DNA of 61,184 nt from Spirochaetes bacterium ADurb.BinA120 (GTDB lineage: Bacteria; Spirochaetota; UBA4802; UBA5368). The position numbers and the translations under genes are program-made. The notes under the pieces were generated by a model, which saw only the letters and a program-made list of their open reading frames with translations, was not told the origin of the DNA and did no database searches. The stretch is taken from the NCBI GenBank assembly GCA_002069125.1, contig MVZN01000013.1, forward strand, positions 1-61,184, given 5' to 3'. Below, one piece after another: positions 18,304 to 28,150 of the stretch. Each line of letters starts with the position of its first letter. Positions within the stretch are counted from its first letter, which is position 1.

Positions 18304-19335
18304 ATGCGAGGCCGCATGATGACCATACCTATTTTCGTGCCCCACCTGGGGTGCCCGCATCGATGCGTCTTCTGCAACCAGTGGGAGACGAGCTCCGTTC
18401 GAACCCCTCCGGATGCCGGCTTCGTTCGCACGAAAATTCTCGCCCATCTCGGGATCAGGGCCCCGTCGATAGAACATGTGGAAGCCGCGTTCTTCGGCGG
18501 GAGCTTCACGGCGATCGATATGGACCTGCAGCGGGACCTTCTGTGCGCGGCGTACGACTTCGTTCGGGAGGGGGCGCTTCGAGGCATCCGTGTCTCGACG
18601 CGGCCCGACTGTATCGACGGCGCGCGCCTTGCCCTTCTCCGCGATTACGGCGTTAGGACGGTCGAGATCGGGGCCCAGTCATTCGACGACAGGGTGCTCT
18701 CGGAGGCGGGGCGCGGTCATTGCGCGCGGGACATCGCCCGGGCCTCGGCCGCGGTAAAGGGACTGGGCTTCGGCCTGGTAATACAGCTCATGCCGGGGCT
18801 TCCAGGCGGCGATAGGGCCGAAGCGCTCCGCTCCGCGGAGGAGGCCGCCGCGTGCGGGCCGAACGCCGTGCGCATCTATCCCACGGTGGTGCTCGAGCGT
18901 ACGCGCCTGGCGGACCTCTGGCGCGAGGGCCGCTACGCGCCCTTAATGCTCGATGAGGCCGTGGAATTGACGGCCGATATGCGCGAGCTGTTCGCGGAAA
19001 GGGGGATAACTGTAATACGCTCGGGGCTCCATCCCCTGTCCCCGGGCGAAGAAGCTTCCGTGCTTGCGGGGCCTTATCATCCAGCATTCGGCTTTCTTGT
19101 AAAGGCGCGGCTTAAAAGGAGAAGCATGGAGAGGGCGATCGAAGGCGCGCTTGGGACCTCCCGAAACGCTCCGGGTTCGCTCCTTCTTCGCATACCGCGC
19201 CGCGGGAAGGAGGAGTACATAGGGCACCGCTCCGAAAACCTGGATTACCTGAGAAGGCGTTTCCCGGAGATTCGAATAGCGCACGCCTTCGCCGATTTCG
19301 ATCGTATGGAAATAGTCATTGAAAACTCTACCTGA
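18304..19335 (+). CDS. Radical SAM protein, Elp3/HemN-like
   Basis: Protein of 343 residues whose N-terminus has PHLGCPHRCVFCNQ, the CX3CX2C motif that binds a 4Fe-4S cluster and S-adenosylmethionine. The FFGGSFTAI stretch is the next radical SAM motif, and the Elp3/coproporphyrinogen-oxidase-like arrangement is seen in VSTRPDCID and TVEIGAQSFDD. There is no acetyltransferase domain, so it is a short Elp3-like relative of unknown substrate. AAGGA precedes the ATG. Not obviously coupled to its neighbours. Confidence 0.82.
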   Translation: MRGRMMTIPIFVPHLGCPHRCVFCNQWETSSVRTPPDAGFVRTKILAHLGIRAPSIEHVEAAFFGGSFTAIDMDLQRDLLCAAYDFVREGALRGIRVSTRPDCIDGARLALLRDYGVRTVEIGAQSFDDRVLSEAGRGHCARDIARASAAVKGLGFGLVIQLMPGLPGGDRAEALRSAEEAAACGPNAVRIYPTVVLERTRLADLWREGRYAPLMLDEAVELTADMRELFAERGITVIRSGLHPLSPGEEASVLAGPYHPAFGFLVKARLKRRSMERAIEGALGTSRNAPGSLLLRIPRRGKEEYIGHRSENLDYLRRRFPEIRIAHAFADFDRMEIVIENST

Positions 19336-19398
19336 CAGCGATACATTCGGCTCGAGCGTCCCATCCCAATCCATTGTCATCGTGCGTTAGGAGGCGCC

Positions 19399-21273
19399 AT
19401 GGAAAATTATCTGAGGGTGTTGCACGTCGACTGTTCCTCGGGATTCTACCGCATGGAGCGTTTCGGCATTGGCGCGTTTTTCGGGCCCGTCGACGTGGGC
19501 CTTAACATCGCCAAGCGCCACAACAGTCTGAATATAGGCACGGGACTCCTCGCCGGCTCCATCTTTCCGGGATCGAACCGGCTCGTGGTAAACGGCTTCT
19601 CGCCCAACTGGGGAAGCTTTTACATCTCCACCATGGGCGGCGCGGGACTCGTCTTCGACAACCTCGGAATCAACATGCTGTCTCTCAAGGGCCGCGCATC
19701 CGCGTTTTCCATTATGTACTTAAACCGCGTCCACGGCGAGGAGGTGGAGGTCGAGCTGCATCCGATCGACGTATGGAGCGTATGGAAGTCCGGCAAGACC
19801 GGCGTATACGCGCTTATGGATTTTGCCCTCGAGCGCTTTGGCCACCGCTATATCTCGGAACCGCGCGTACTCGCTACCGGCCCGGCTTCTCTTGTTACGG
19901 ATTTCGGAGCGATCGCATCAGCCCCTGTTAAAAACGGCAAGCCGACCGCGGCCGACACCTGGGCCGGACGGGGCGGGTTCGGAACCAAGCTTTTAAAAGA
20001 GCATGGGGTGGCGGCGATTATATACGGCGGCACCTACGTGGACGAGGACTTCCGCGACCGCAAGGTGGCCGACGAGTGGTTCAGCGAAAGGTATATGAAG
20101 CGCCTTGCGGCGAAGGACATGGAGGCCACAACGAAGTACCGGTTTGACCCCAACTTCGACACCGGGGGCACATTCGGCGTAAACTACGCGCAGATCGGCG
20201 GAAGGATAATCGCCTTCAACTATCGGAGCGTCCGCATGCGCGAGGACGAGCGCCTCCACATCCATCAGAAATTCATTGTGGACCACTACCTGCGCCAGTT
20301 CAACGAGGAGATCATCCGTCCCAAGAGCATGCGCACCTGCGGCGAGCCCTGCTCGGCGGTGTGCAAAAAGATATACGGCGAATATAAAAAGGATTACGAA
20401 CCCTACCAGACCATGGGGCCGCTGTGCGGCATTTTCGACCAGCGCGCCGCCGAACTCTTGAACCGCCGCGCGGACAGCCTGGGCTTCGACGCCATCTCCG
20501 TGGGCGGCGTACTCTCGTGGCTTATGGAATGCCTGCACGAGGGGCTGTTGTCTCCGGAGGAGCTCGGCGCAACAGGGCGCCCGGTCTTTTCCATCGAGGG
20601 TTTCAGTGTCGAGGAGGACTCCATGCACAACGCCAGGCTTGGCGTCGAGCTCCTCGATTCGATCATTGAGAAGCGCGGCATTCTTAACCTCGAGGAAGGC
20701 GCCCGCGACTTCGCCCGGGACCTTGCCCGAAGCCGCGGCAAGAAATTGCTCGACCTCTTCGTCTATAACGCGAACGCGCGCAAGGGATGGGTGGTGCCCA
20801 ACCAGTACTGGACCGCGGGCGCGCTTTCGCCAATGCCTATAATGGGCAAGTACTACATGTATTACGGGAACGAATTCCGTGAGCCCCGAAGGCTCGGCAG
20901 GGAGAACGCCGACCGGTTCAAGAAGGAGCTTATAATGGACAACATGGGGTTCTGCAGATTTCACAGAAACTGGGCGGAGGAAATGATTCCCGACATCATA
21001 GGCTCCCTGTACGACAAAAAGGCCGAGTACCTGGCCTCGGTCTCCATCACCGCGAGCCGAATAAACAGCCGCAACAGCTCAATCTTCTGGGAGTCCGAAC
21101 GCAACATCGATTTCGTGTCCGGCTGGCTTACGCGCCTTCGCGAGGTGGAGAACGACGGGTCCAAGGAGCTAACCGCCTGGATCGACCGATTCAGGAAGGA
21201 CAAAAACGAGGCTGCGCTGGAATTCTGGTTCGAGATATCCAAGGGCGTGCACGAATCGCTACGGGAGTTCTGA
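19399..21273 (+). CDS. Aldehyde:ferredoxin oxidoreductase family enzyme
   Basis: Protein of 624 residues of the tungsten/molybdenum bis-pterin AOR family, which oxidises aldehydes to acids with ferredoxin as acceptor. Visible features: N-terminal fold with STMGGAGLVFDNLG and WAGRGGFGTKL for pterin binding, and the cluster-binding cysteines CGEPCSAVC with a fourth in MDNMGFCRFHRNW. The spacing here is CX3CX3C; the classical enzyme has CX2CX3C. GGAGG precedes the ATG. It overlaps hslO. MoaD and MoaE genes at 44.3-45 kb could serve its cofactor. The substrate cannot be read from sequence. Confidence 0.88.
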   Translation: MENYLRVLHVDCSSGFYRMERFGIGAFFGPVDVGLNIAKRHNSLNIGTGLLAGSIFPGSNRLVVNGFSPNWGSFYISTMGGAGLVFDNLGINMLSLKGRASAFSIMYLNRVHGEEVEVELHPIDVWSVWKSGKTGVYALMDFALERFGHRYISEPRVLATGPASLVTDFGAIASAPVKNGKPTAADTWAGRGGFGTKLLKEHGVAAIIYGGTYVDEDFRDRKVADEWFSERYMKRLAAKDMEATTKYRFDPNFDTGGTFGVNYAQIGGRIIAFNYRSVRMREDERLHIHQKFIVDHYLRQFNEEIIRPKSMRTCGEPCSAVCKKIYGEYKKDYEPYQTMGPLCGIFDQRAAELLNRRADSLGFDAISVGGVLSWLMECLHEGLLSPEELGATGRPVFSIEGFSVEEDSMHNARLGVELLDSIIEKRGILNLEEGARDFARDLARSRGKKLLDLFVYNANARKGWVVPNQYWTAGALSPMPIMGKYYMYYGNEFREPRRLGRENADRFKKELIMDNMGFCRFHRNWAEEMIPDIIGSLYDKKAEYLASVSITASRINSRNSSIFWESERNIDFVSGWLTRLREVENDGSKELTAWIDRFRKDKNEAALEFWFEISKGVHESLREF

Positions 21274-22154
21274 TGATGGACGAAGACCGCATATCGCGCA
21301 TAATCTGCGAGCATTACAATCTGCGCGTGTACACCGCCGTAACCACCGGGCCAGCGGCAACCATCGCCTCGCAGCACGGGGCCTCGCCCGCCGCCACCCT
21401 TGCGCTGGGAAGGGCCATCTCCGCGACGGCGCTTTTAAGCGCAACCCTCAAACCCGAATCGGCGCAGAACGTAACGCTCCGCATCTCCGGCACGGGCCCC
21501 GTGCGCGAGATCCACGTGCAGGCCGACGCCCTGGGTAACATCCGTGGCTATGTCGCAAACCCCTCCGTGGAAACGATTGTGCGTAACGGCCGGGTAGACG
21601 TACCCGCCATAATTGGCGCGGGCTTCCTCACCGTCGTAAAGGACCTGGGACTCAAGGAGCCGTACAACAGCGTAATACCGCTACGCACCGGCGAGATCGC
21701 GCGCGACTGCGCCTATTACCTCACGGAATCGGAGCAGGTACCCTCCGCCATGATAATAGGCCTTGCGCAGAATGCCGACGGGAGCATTGCGGCCTCGGGC
21801 GGGATACTCATCCAGCGCTTTCCGGACACCCCCGACGACGCCCTCGAGCGGGTGGAGGCCAACATCGCCGGCATGAAGACCCCGCTCGGCGAATCGCTCC
21901 GCCGTAGAGAGGACATCATCTCGGTCGTTTCGGGCATTATGGACGATCACGCCCTTAGCCTCCTCGGCACCACGCCGTTAAAGGCGGCCTGTCGCTGCAA
22001 CAGGGATATGATCGAGGGAATACTGAAGGGCATCGACAGGAATGAGATCGAGGACATGTTAAAAAAAGACCACAGAATTGAACTGCGCTGCTCATTCTGC
22101 ACAAAGAGCTACAGGTATGAAGAGGCGGAGGTGCGCTCCCTTCTGGAGAATTGA
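21273..22154 (+). CDS. hslO: Redox-regulated chaperone Hsp33
   Basis: Chaperonin of 293 residues activated by oxidation. The zinc-binding cysteines are at the C-terminus as CRC and, about 30 residues on, CSFC; the oxidised form loses zinc and binds unfolding proteins. The body has the family's GPVREIHVQADALGNIRGYV and VVKDLGLKEPYN stretches. The ATG overlaps the AOR stop (TGATG), and a second ATG follows directly. Coupling to an oxygen-sensitive oxidoreductase suggests a joint response to oxidants. Confidence 0.93.
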   Translation: MMDEDRISRIICEHYNLRVYTAVTTGPAATIASQHGASPAATLALGRAISATALLSATLKPESAQNVTLRISGTGPVREIHVQADALGNIRGYVANPSVETIVRNGRVDVPAIIGAGFLTVVKDLGLKEPYNSVIPLRTGEIARDCAYYLTESEQVPSAMIIGLAQNADGSIAASGGILIQRFPDTPDDALERVEANIAGMKTPLGESLRRREDIISVVSGIMDDHALSLLGTTPLKAACRCNRDMIEGILKGIDRNEIEDMLKKDHRIELRCSFCTKSYRYEEAEVRSLLEN

Positions 22155-22528
22155 TGCCTCCAACTACGCTTGCAAACGCAGCTAACCACCCGGCCCCCGT
22201 TTCGTCCACCCCGAAAAAAAGCGCCGGCGAACACCACGCGGATCGAGTGAATTTTATTTCGGGATTAGATACTGTAATTGCGAGCCCCGGCCTTATCGGG
22301 GCGCGGCACTCTCTTTATGCTAAACTCCATGGGCTGATTTCTTGCCTTTTTTTAAGATCGCACGTCGCTACGCTCCTATCGATGGCAGTATGTTCTCCCG
22401 GTTTTTAATTCACACCACCTGCCGGGCAAAGAGCAATAGTGCTTGAAATAACGCGGAGGATGTTCATACTGCGTAATTGGGCCGGCATAAGCCGTGCGCC
22501 CGATCTTATGACAAGAAGGTAGAACACC
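22155..22528. other. 374-base intergenic region upstream of P83/100
   Basis: No gene seen. A CCCG/CGGG hairpin near 22283-22297 could end the AOR-hslO transcript but lacks a T run. The second half is AT-richer than the surroundings and holds the candidate promoter at 22443-22470. Confidence 0.4.
22443..22470 (+). promoter_or_regulatory. Candidate promoter of P83/100 gene
   Basis: TTGAAA (22443-22448) and CATACT (22465-22470), spaced by 16, lie about 55 bases before the P83/100 start codon. Each box has one or two departures from consensus. Confidence 0.35.
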
Positions 22529-24271
22529 ATGCGAAAGCACTTCGCGTCAGCGCTTCTCGTAATACTCGCGGCTGTTCCCGCCGCCGGACTGGAAGTCGAC
22601 ATAGACGAGCTTAAAAAGGCCGGGAAAATCGAGTTTATCAACTATACCGGCCCGTGGCGGGCCCAGGACAGCGTTTCCGAGGTTAAGTCGATCGGCGCAC
22701 GGCTTGCCGCCGCGGCCGAGAAGCGCGGCGAAAACGAGCGGATCAATTATTATATGAAGTATTCGCTCATCCGGGCAATTTCGAAAGATGAACCAGGGAA
22801 GCTTTCGGCCGACATCATCTCCATCGACAAAGAGGCCAGGGTAACGCATATACAGTACATCCGCCGGATACTTTCGGGATATTTCGAGCGAATGTACGGA
22901 TACTCCGAAAAGAACGCCTATACGCTCGCGGTGTTCACCACCTATTACAACGCCGTATATCGCGGTGACATGGATTACTTCGGCAAGGCGTACAAAAAGG
23001 TGGTCGCTAAAAACCTCACCGCGGCGAACGCCGGCCTCGCCACGCGATACGATAAGTGGCCCGGAGCGACCCGTATGGTCATTCCGCTTACCGAGGAGGC
23101 CAAGCGCGGCGCGATCGACTCGATCGACCCGGACATCATCTCCGATAAAAAGGTGCGGACCGCCGTCCGGAAGGAGGACGAAAACCTGGAGCAGCGCAAA
23201 GACCTGGCGGACATTAAAGAAAAAATAATAGAAAAAGAAAAAAAGGAGACCGCTGAAAAAAAAGCGGACCTCGCCGACAAGTCGCGTGACGCCGAGAAGG
23301 AAAAAAAGCGCGTGGAGGCGGAGAGGGCGGACGTCGAGCGAAAAAAACTTGAACAGGCGCGGGAAGAGCGAAAACTGAAGGACGAAAAGGAAAAGGCGAA
23401 GAGCATAGCGGACCCGGAGCAGAAAAAGAAAAAGGAGGAGGAAATAGCCTCCCGCGAGGAAAAGCAGAAGGAAGAAAAACGGAAAACCGCCGAAAAGGAA
23501 AAGACCGTCGCCAGTGAAGAGAAGAGGGTCGCCCAAAAACAGGAGGAAATAAGGAAGGAGGAGAAAAAACTCGCCGAGAAGGAATCGAAGACGGCGAAGA
23601 AAGAGGAGGCCCTGAAGGAGGAGAAGAAAGAGATAGCGAAAGACGAGCTTAAAAAAGAGATAAAAGAGAGCCCCGAGCGCGCCAAGGCCAAGCTCGAGGA
23701 GAAGGAGAAGGAGCTCGACAAGCGCGAGGACGAGCTCCGCAGCAAGGAGCTCGACAGGAGCGTATTCGCGGAAAAACTCTACTATCTCAAAATCAAGGAA
23801 TACCTCGAGGCGGGCCATTACAACAACGAGATGTACATGATAAACGCGGCCACAAGGAAGGTGATGTTCAAGTCGCCTGTCGAGAACATCTGCGGCTCCC
23901 GCTATGACGTTTTCTCCGGCGGGGTCGCGGTCATCGTCCACCAGGGCGACCACAGGACGGGACACAGGCTCGTCCTCCTGGACCGGGAGACTCTTAAGGA
24001 ATCGAAGCGTGGAAAGGACGATATTTTCTGGCGCAGTTTCGTCGAGATACGGGACGGCTTCATCTACGCCGTAATGGTGGATAAGGGGAAATACTACCTG
24101 GGACGCTATGACGGCGCTCTGGAGCGCACGGCCCTCTCGCAGGAGGCGGTAAGCGAGAACACCTTTATAAGCTTCTACGGCGAGTACGTATACATCAACC
24201 GGCACGACAAGAAGATACTGGTGCTTAAAAAGGACGACCTCTCGCTCGTCGAGGTGATAGAGCCCAGGTAG
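22529..24271 (+). CDS. P83/100 family protein (spirochaete antigen homologue)
   Basis: Exported protein of 580 residues. Signal peptide 1-19; N-terminal domain 20-215 with INYTGP, IRRILSGY, YNAVYRGD, NAGLATRYDKWPG and VIPL, which line up with Borrelia P83/100; then a long charged coiled coil rich in Glu and Lys about 215-410; then a beta-rich C-terminal domain with repeated short strands. The Borrelia protein is a periplasmic or membrane-associated antigen without known enzymatic activity. This gene is the strongest taxonomic marker in the window. Only three bases separate its stop from the stop of the convergent Xer gene. Confidence 0.9.
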   Translation: MRKHFASALLVILAAVPAAGLEVDIDELKKAGKIEFINYTGPWRAQDSVSEVKSIGARLAAAAEKRGENERINYYMKYSLIRAISKDEPGKLSADIISIDKEARVTHIQYIRRILSGYFERMYGYSEKNAYTLAVFTTYYNAVYRGDMDYFGKAYKKVVAKNLTAANAGLATRYDKWPGATRMVIPLTEEAKRGAIDSIDPDIISDKKVRTAVRKEDENLEQRKDLADIKEKIIEKEKKETAEKKADLADKSRDAEKEKKRVEAERADVERKKLEQAREERKLKDEKEKAKSIADPEQKKKKEEEIASREEKQKEEKRKTAEKEKTVASEEKRVAQKQEEIRKEEKKLAEKESKTAKKEEALKEEKKEIAKDELKKEIKESPERAKAKLEEKEKELDKREDELRSKELDRSVFAEKLYYLKIKEYLEAGHYNNEMYMINAATRKVMFKSPVENICGSRYDVFSGGVAVIVHQGDHRTGHRLVLLDRETLKESKRGKDDIFWRSFVEIRDGFIYAVMVDKGKYYLGRYDGALERTALSQEAVSENTFISFYGEYVYINRHDKKILVLKKDDLSLVEVIEPR

Positions 24272-24274
24272 AGT

Positions 24275-25213
24275 CTAGGCCTGCTCGCAGCCGTCTTTAC
24301 GGCCGGAATGGGGATGGCACCGGCGGTAGACATCCCTGAGGCGCGCCTTCGTGGTGTGCGTGTACACCTGGGTGGTCGAGATGTCGCTATGGCCCAGCAT
24401 CTCCTGGACCGCGCGTATGTCCGCTCCGTTGTTAAGAAGCTCCGTCGCGAAGCTGTGCCTGAAGGTGTGCGGGCCAACGCGGGCCAGAATCCCAGCCGCC
24501 TTCGCGCGGCCTTCGACGATGTTGAAGATTCCGCGCGCGCCGAGCCTCCCGCCTCGCGCGTTTACGAAGAGCGGCCCCTCGATCGAACCGAAACGCTTTC
24601 CCCTTTCGATGAGATACGCCCGTATCCAACTTGCGGCGTCCGCCGTGAGGAATACAATCCTCTCCCTCGAGCCCTTTCCGAAAACGCGAAGGCCGCCTCC
24701 GTCTAAATCGAGGTCATTGTATCCGGACGACGCGATCTCCGATACGCGGGCGCCCGTGGCGTAGAACGTCTCCAGCAGGGCCCTGTCGCGAAAATCTATG
24801 AAGGACTCAACGCTAAAATCGAGAACGCGCTCCACCTCGCGATTGTAGAGGAAGCGCGGCAGGGGCCGTTCCGTCCGCGGAAAGGATACCGCCCGGGCCG
24901 GATTGGAATCTATATGTCCCTCCCTGTACAGGTAGCCGAAGAAGGACTTGAGACAGGCTATTTTTCGCGATATGGAGGATTTCTTAAGCGAGCGGTCGTA
25001 ACAGGATTCCACGAAGGAACGAATGAGGTCGGGGGTGACGTCGCCAGCGGGGATGTCGGCGCCCGACGGGACAGGCCCTCCGTCGTCCACGCCGAGGCCG
25101 GCGAGAAAGTCGGCGAATTGGACGAGATCGTCGTTATACGATTTTATGGTGGTCTCCGGGGCGTTGCGCTCGGAGTCCAGGTGATCCATGAAACGATCGA
25201 TCTCGGCGTACAT
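24275..25213 (-). CDS. Tyrosine recombinase XerC/XerD
   Basis: Site-specific recombinase of 312 residues that resolves chromosome dimers at dif with its partner. N-terminal SAM-like core-binding domain 1-100; catalytic domain with Arg in ATGARVSEI, the [12 protein letters not shown] box with its His and Arg, [14 protein letters not shown] with the nucleophilic Tyr. XerC and XerD cannot be told apart by eye; the neighbouring topA and dprA favour the chromosomal XerC type. It lies 35 bases after topA, the last gene of that unit. Confidence 0.9.
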   Translation of the reverse strand: MYAEIDRFMDHLDSERNAPETTIKSYNDDLVQFADFLAGLGVDDGGPVPSGADIPAGDVTPDLIRSFVESCYDRSLKKSSISRKIACLKSFFGYLYREGHIDSNPARAVSFPRTERPLPRFLYNREVERVLDFSVESFIDFRDRALLETFYATGARVSEIASSGYNDLDLDGGGLRVFGKGSRERIVFLTADAASWIRAYLIERGKRFGSIEGPLFVNARGGRLGARGIFNIVEGRAKAAGILARVGPHTFRHSFATELLNNGADIRAVQEMLGHSDISTTQVYTHTTKARLRDVYRRCHPHSGRKDGCEQA

Positions 25214-25248
25214 ATCCGCTCACTCCCCGTACCACACGCACCCGGGGC

Positions 25249-27396
25249 TCATTCGCCGTTTTCCGGACGTTTTCCCTCCTCCTCGTCGAGGATCTCGAGC
25301 CTGTATCCGCACGATTCCCTCAGGCACATCAGCATCTGGCCGCGGTGTTTCAACCTGCGAGAGAAGAGCAGGCTTCCGCACTTCGGGCATGGCCTCGTCG
25401 AAGGCGCCTCGCGCGTCATGAAGGTGCAGTCCGGATACCGGCTGCACGCGTAAAACGGCCGCCCCTTCTTCGCCTGGCGCTTCACCACGTCGCCCCGACA
25501 GTCCTCCACCGGACATTTTCCCAGCGGCAGCGACTTGGCGTTCCGGCACTCCGGAAATCCGGAACAGGCCAGAAAAAAGCCGTATTTGCCGAGTTTTTTG
25601 AGCATCTTCCTGCCGCATTTTTCGCAAACCTCGTCGGTCTCCTCGTCGAGGATGTTTTTCATCTCCTCTATCTTATGTTCGGCCTCGTCCACCGTAATCT
25701 TGAAGGGACCGTAAAACTCCTTGAGCATGTCCACCCAGTCGGCCCTGGACTCTTCAACAAGGTCGAGCCGCTCCTCCATGTTCGCGGTAAAGTCCGTCGA
25801 GACCAGGGGGCCGAAATGAGTCATCATGATATCGTTAACAAGCCGTCCGAGCACCGTAGGGACGAGCTGTCGCCCCGACCGGACCACGTAATAGCGTGCG
25901 ATAAGGGTGTTTATAGTCGGAGCATAGGTCGAGGGCCTTCCTATGCCGGACTCCTCAAGAAACTTGACGAGAGAAGCGTCGTTATAGCGCGGGGGCGGCG
26001 TGGTGTAGTGCTGTTCCGGAAGATACTCGATCACCGAAACCTGGTCCCCCTCCGCAAGCTTCGGCAGGTCCATCTTCTTCGTTTTGTCTTCGGCCTCCAC
26101 AGCGGTGAATCCGTCGAAAAGCACCCGGCTGCCGCTCGCCCTGAAGGCGACGTCACCCCGCTCGAGAACTACGGTCGAAACCTCGGAAAGCTCCGGCGTC
26201 ATCTGGGAGGACACGAAGCGCCGCCAGATAAGGCTGTAGAGCCGGTACTGGTCGCGGTTTAGGTCCGCCTTCAGCGACTCCGGCGTGCGGAAGACGTCAG
26301 TGGGCCGGATGGCCTCGTGCGCGTCCTGGGCGTTCTTCTTGTTGGCGTAGGCGTTTGGCTTTTGGGGCAGATAATCCCCGGCAAAGGTCTCGCCGATATA
26401 GCGCCTTACGGCGGAGATGGCGCTTTCGGATACGCGGGTGGAGTCGGTCCTCATGTAGGTTATGAGACCCACGGGCCCCTCGCCTTTAAGGTCGATCCCC
26501 TCGTAGAGCTGCTGGGCTATCATCATGATCTTCCCGGAGGTAAAGCCCAGCCTGTTTGCCGCGTCCTGCTGCATCTTGCTCGTTATATAGGGCGGCATGG
26601 GGTTCCGCCGGCGCTCCTTGCGCTGCACGCTCTTTACGATATACGGCCCTTCGCCCGCCGCCTCCAGAACGGCGTCCACCTCGGTCCTGGACTTAAGCCT
26701 TATCTTCTCCCCGCCGAGGGAATGGAACGAGCCGGTAAACTTCTTTCCTTTCAGTTCGAAACGCGCGTCGAGCGACCAGTACTCCTCCGGAGTGAAGGAC
26801 TCTATCTCCTTCTCGCGTTCGCAGATAACGCGAAGCGCCACCGACTGCACCCTCCCCGCGGAAAGGCCCTTTTTGACCTTTCTCCACAGTATGGGGCTGA
26901 TGTTGTATCCCACTATGCGGTCCAGAATGCGCCTGGCCTGCTGCGCGTTGACCAGGCTCATGTCGATTTCCCGCGGGTGCTTGACCGCCTCCAGTATGGC
27001 CGGTTCGGTGATCTCGTTGAACTCGATGCGGCGGATGTTGCCGTTCTTGGGGGCCAGCGCGTTAGCCAGGTGCCAGGAGATGGCCTCTCCCTCGCGGTCC
27101 GGATCGGTCGCGAGCAGCACGCCCGCGGCCTGGGAGGCTTTTTTCTTCAGATCGTTCAGTATCTTCGCCTTTCCGCGAATGGTGATGTATTCCGGGGTGA
27201 AATTATCGTCCACGTTCACCGCCAGCCTCGACTTGGGCAGGTCGATGATGTGGCCCATCGACGAGGAGATGATGTATTTCTTTCCGAGGTACTTGGTTAT
27301 TGTCCTGGCCTTCGAGGGCGATTCGACGATGATGAGCGTTTTGCCGTCTTTCTCCATGCGAGCGATGACATTTCCTTTTTTACGCCTTACAGCCAT
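25249..27396 (-). CDS. topA: DNA topoisomerase I
   Basis: Type IA topoisomerase of 715 residues that relaxes negative supercoils. Toprim domain at the N-terminus (TLIIVESPSKARTI, LLATDPDREGEAI), catalytic Tyr314 in GLITYMRTDSTR, and three C-terminal four-cysteine zinc ribbons (starting near CEKCGRKM, CPVEDCRG and CPKCGSLL). An internal ATG at residue 14 would match the usual family start; the first ATG has a reasonable ribosome site. It sits between a haem protein gene and the Xer gene. Confidence 0.95.
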   Translation of the reverse strand: MAVRRKKGNVIARMEKDGKTLIIVESPSKARTITKYLGKKYIISSSMGHIIDLPKSRLAVNVDDNFTPEYITIRGKAKILNDLKKKASQAAGVLLATDPDREGEAISWHLANALAPKNGNIRRIEFNEITEPAILEAVKHPREIDMSLVNAQQARRILDRIVGYNISPILWRKVKKGLSAGRVQSVALRVICEREKEIESFTPEEYWSLDARFELKGKKFTGSFHSLGGEKIRLKSRTEVDAVLEAAGEGPYIVKSVQRKERRRNPMPPYITSKMQQDAANRLGFTSGKIMMIAQQLYEGIDLKGEGPVGLITYMRTDSTRVSESAISAVRRYIGETFAGDYLPQKPNAYANKKNAQDAHEAIRPTDVFRTPESLKADLNRDQYRLYSLIWRRFVSSQMTPELSEVSTVVLERGDVAFRASGSRVLFDGFTAVEAEDKTKKMDLPKLAEGDQVSVIEYLPEQHYTTPPPRYNDASLVKFLEESGIGRPSTYAPTINTLIARYYVVRSGRQLVPTVLGRLVNDIMMTHFGPLVSTDFTANMEERLDLVEESRADWVDMLKEFYGPFKITVDEAEHKIEEMKNILDEETDEVCEKCGRKMLKKLGKYGFFLACSGFPECRNAKSLPLGKCPVEDCRGDVVKRQAKKGRPFYACSRYPDCTFMTREAPSTRPCPKCGSLLFSRRLKHRGQMLMCLRESCGYRLEILDEEEGKRPENGE

Positions 27397-27538
27397 ATTC
27401 CGTCCCCGGCTGTTGCAGCGGCTGCGTACGTGACCGGGAACCGCCTCCCGTCGGGGCCGGGCGCAACTCCCTTCCCCCGTATGGGCCGCGCCGCCTTTAC
27501 ACTACGGCGCGACTTAGAGCAGGCACACAGACAATCGA

Positions 27539-28150
27539 TTATTTGTCAAACAGTTCTTTCACTCTTCTTCCGGGCTCCCAGCGAAGGGTTAGGAAGAACA
27601 GAAGGCACAGGGCCGCCGAAAGCATGCCGAAGATAACGACCCTCTCCGCCCCGTAATACACCCTCGCGTCGAAGTCCCTTTCGAAGCTGATTACTCCGGC
27701 AAGCCTGGAGGCGCCGCGCGAATCGTGGCAGAAGCGGCACCGGTCCTCCATGAAGACCGGCACGGCGGAGTAGTATCTGCCGCCCCTTATCTCCGAATAT
27801 GCGGACGGCTCCGAATCGCTTAGCACCCTCATGACGCGCGAATCCGCCGCCTCGCCCGTCTCGCCCGGGGCCCTCACCCTGAGGCCCGAGGTATTGTATA
27901 CCCTTATATCCATTCCATGCCGCGCCCCTATGTCGTCGAGGAGGATCCACGCCGAAACGGGCCGGCCGAACATCTTGGTCTCGACGAACGCGTCCCTTAT
28001 GACGCCGAAGCCTCTTTCGAGTTCCACGAAATAGCCGGAACGATACAGGGCGTAAATATCGCCCGCATACGGCGGCAGGGCGAACATCTGCGCCACCGAG
28101 ACCAGAAGCGCGAGTCCCAACACCGTTAGAAAAGCGTATTTTATTTTCAT
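27539..28150 (-). CDS. Membrane-anchored monohaem sensor-like protein (DUF3365/Tll0287-like)
   Basis: Protein of 203 residues: membrane helix 5-25, extracytoplasmic domain 30-170, second membrane helix about 170-190 and a short cytosolic tail. The outer domain contains CRFCH (138-142), a CXXCH c-type haem site, set in a PAS-like fold (GRYYSAVPVFMEDRCRFCH) that resembles the Tll0287/DUF3365 sensor domains. There is no kinase or other output domain. The ATG overlaps the dprA stop (ATGA). Its position between dprA and topA is unusual. Confidence 0.7.
   Translation of the reverse strand: MKIKYAFLTVLGLALLVSVAQMFALPPYAGDIYALYRSGYFVELERGFGVIRDAFVETKMFGRPVSAWILLDDIGARHGMDIRVYNTSGLRVRAPGETGEAADSRVMRVLSDSEPSAYSEIRGGRYYSAVPVFMEDRCRFCHDSRGASRLAGVISFERDFDARVYYGAERVVIFGMLSAALCLLFFLTLRWEPGRRVKELFDK

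Noticed and set aside
22547-24205. Minus-strand frame of 552 residues opposite P83/100
   Set aside because: A mirror of the Lys/Glu-rich coiled coil; gives Leu/Phe runs that imitate a membrane protein but no signature.
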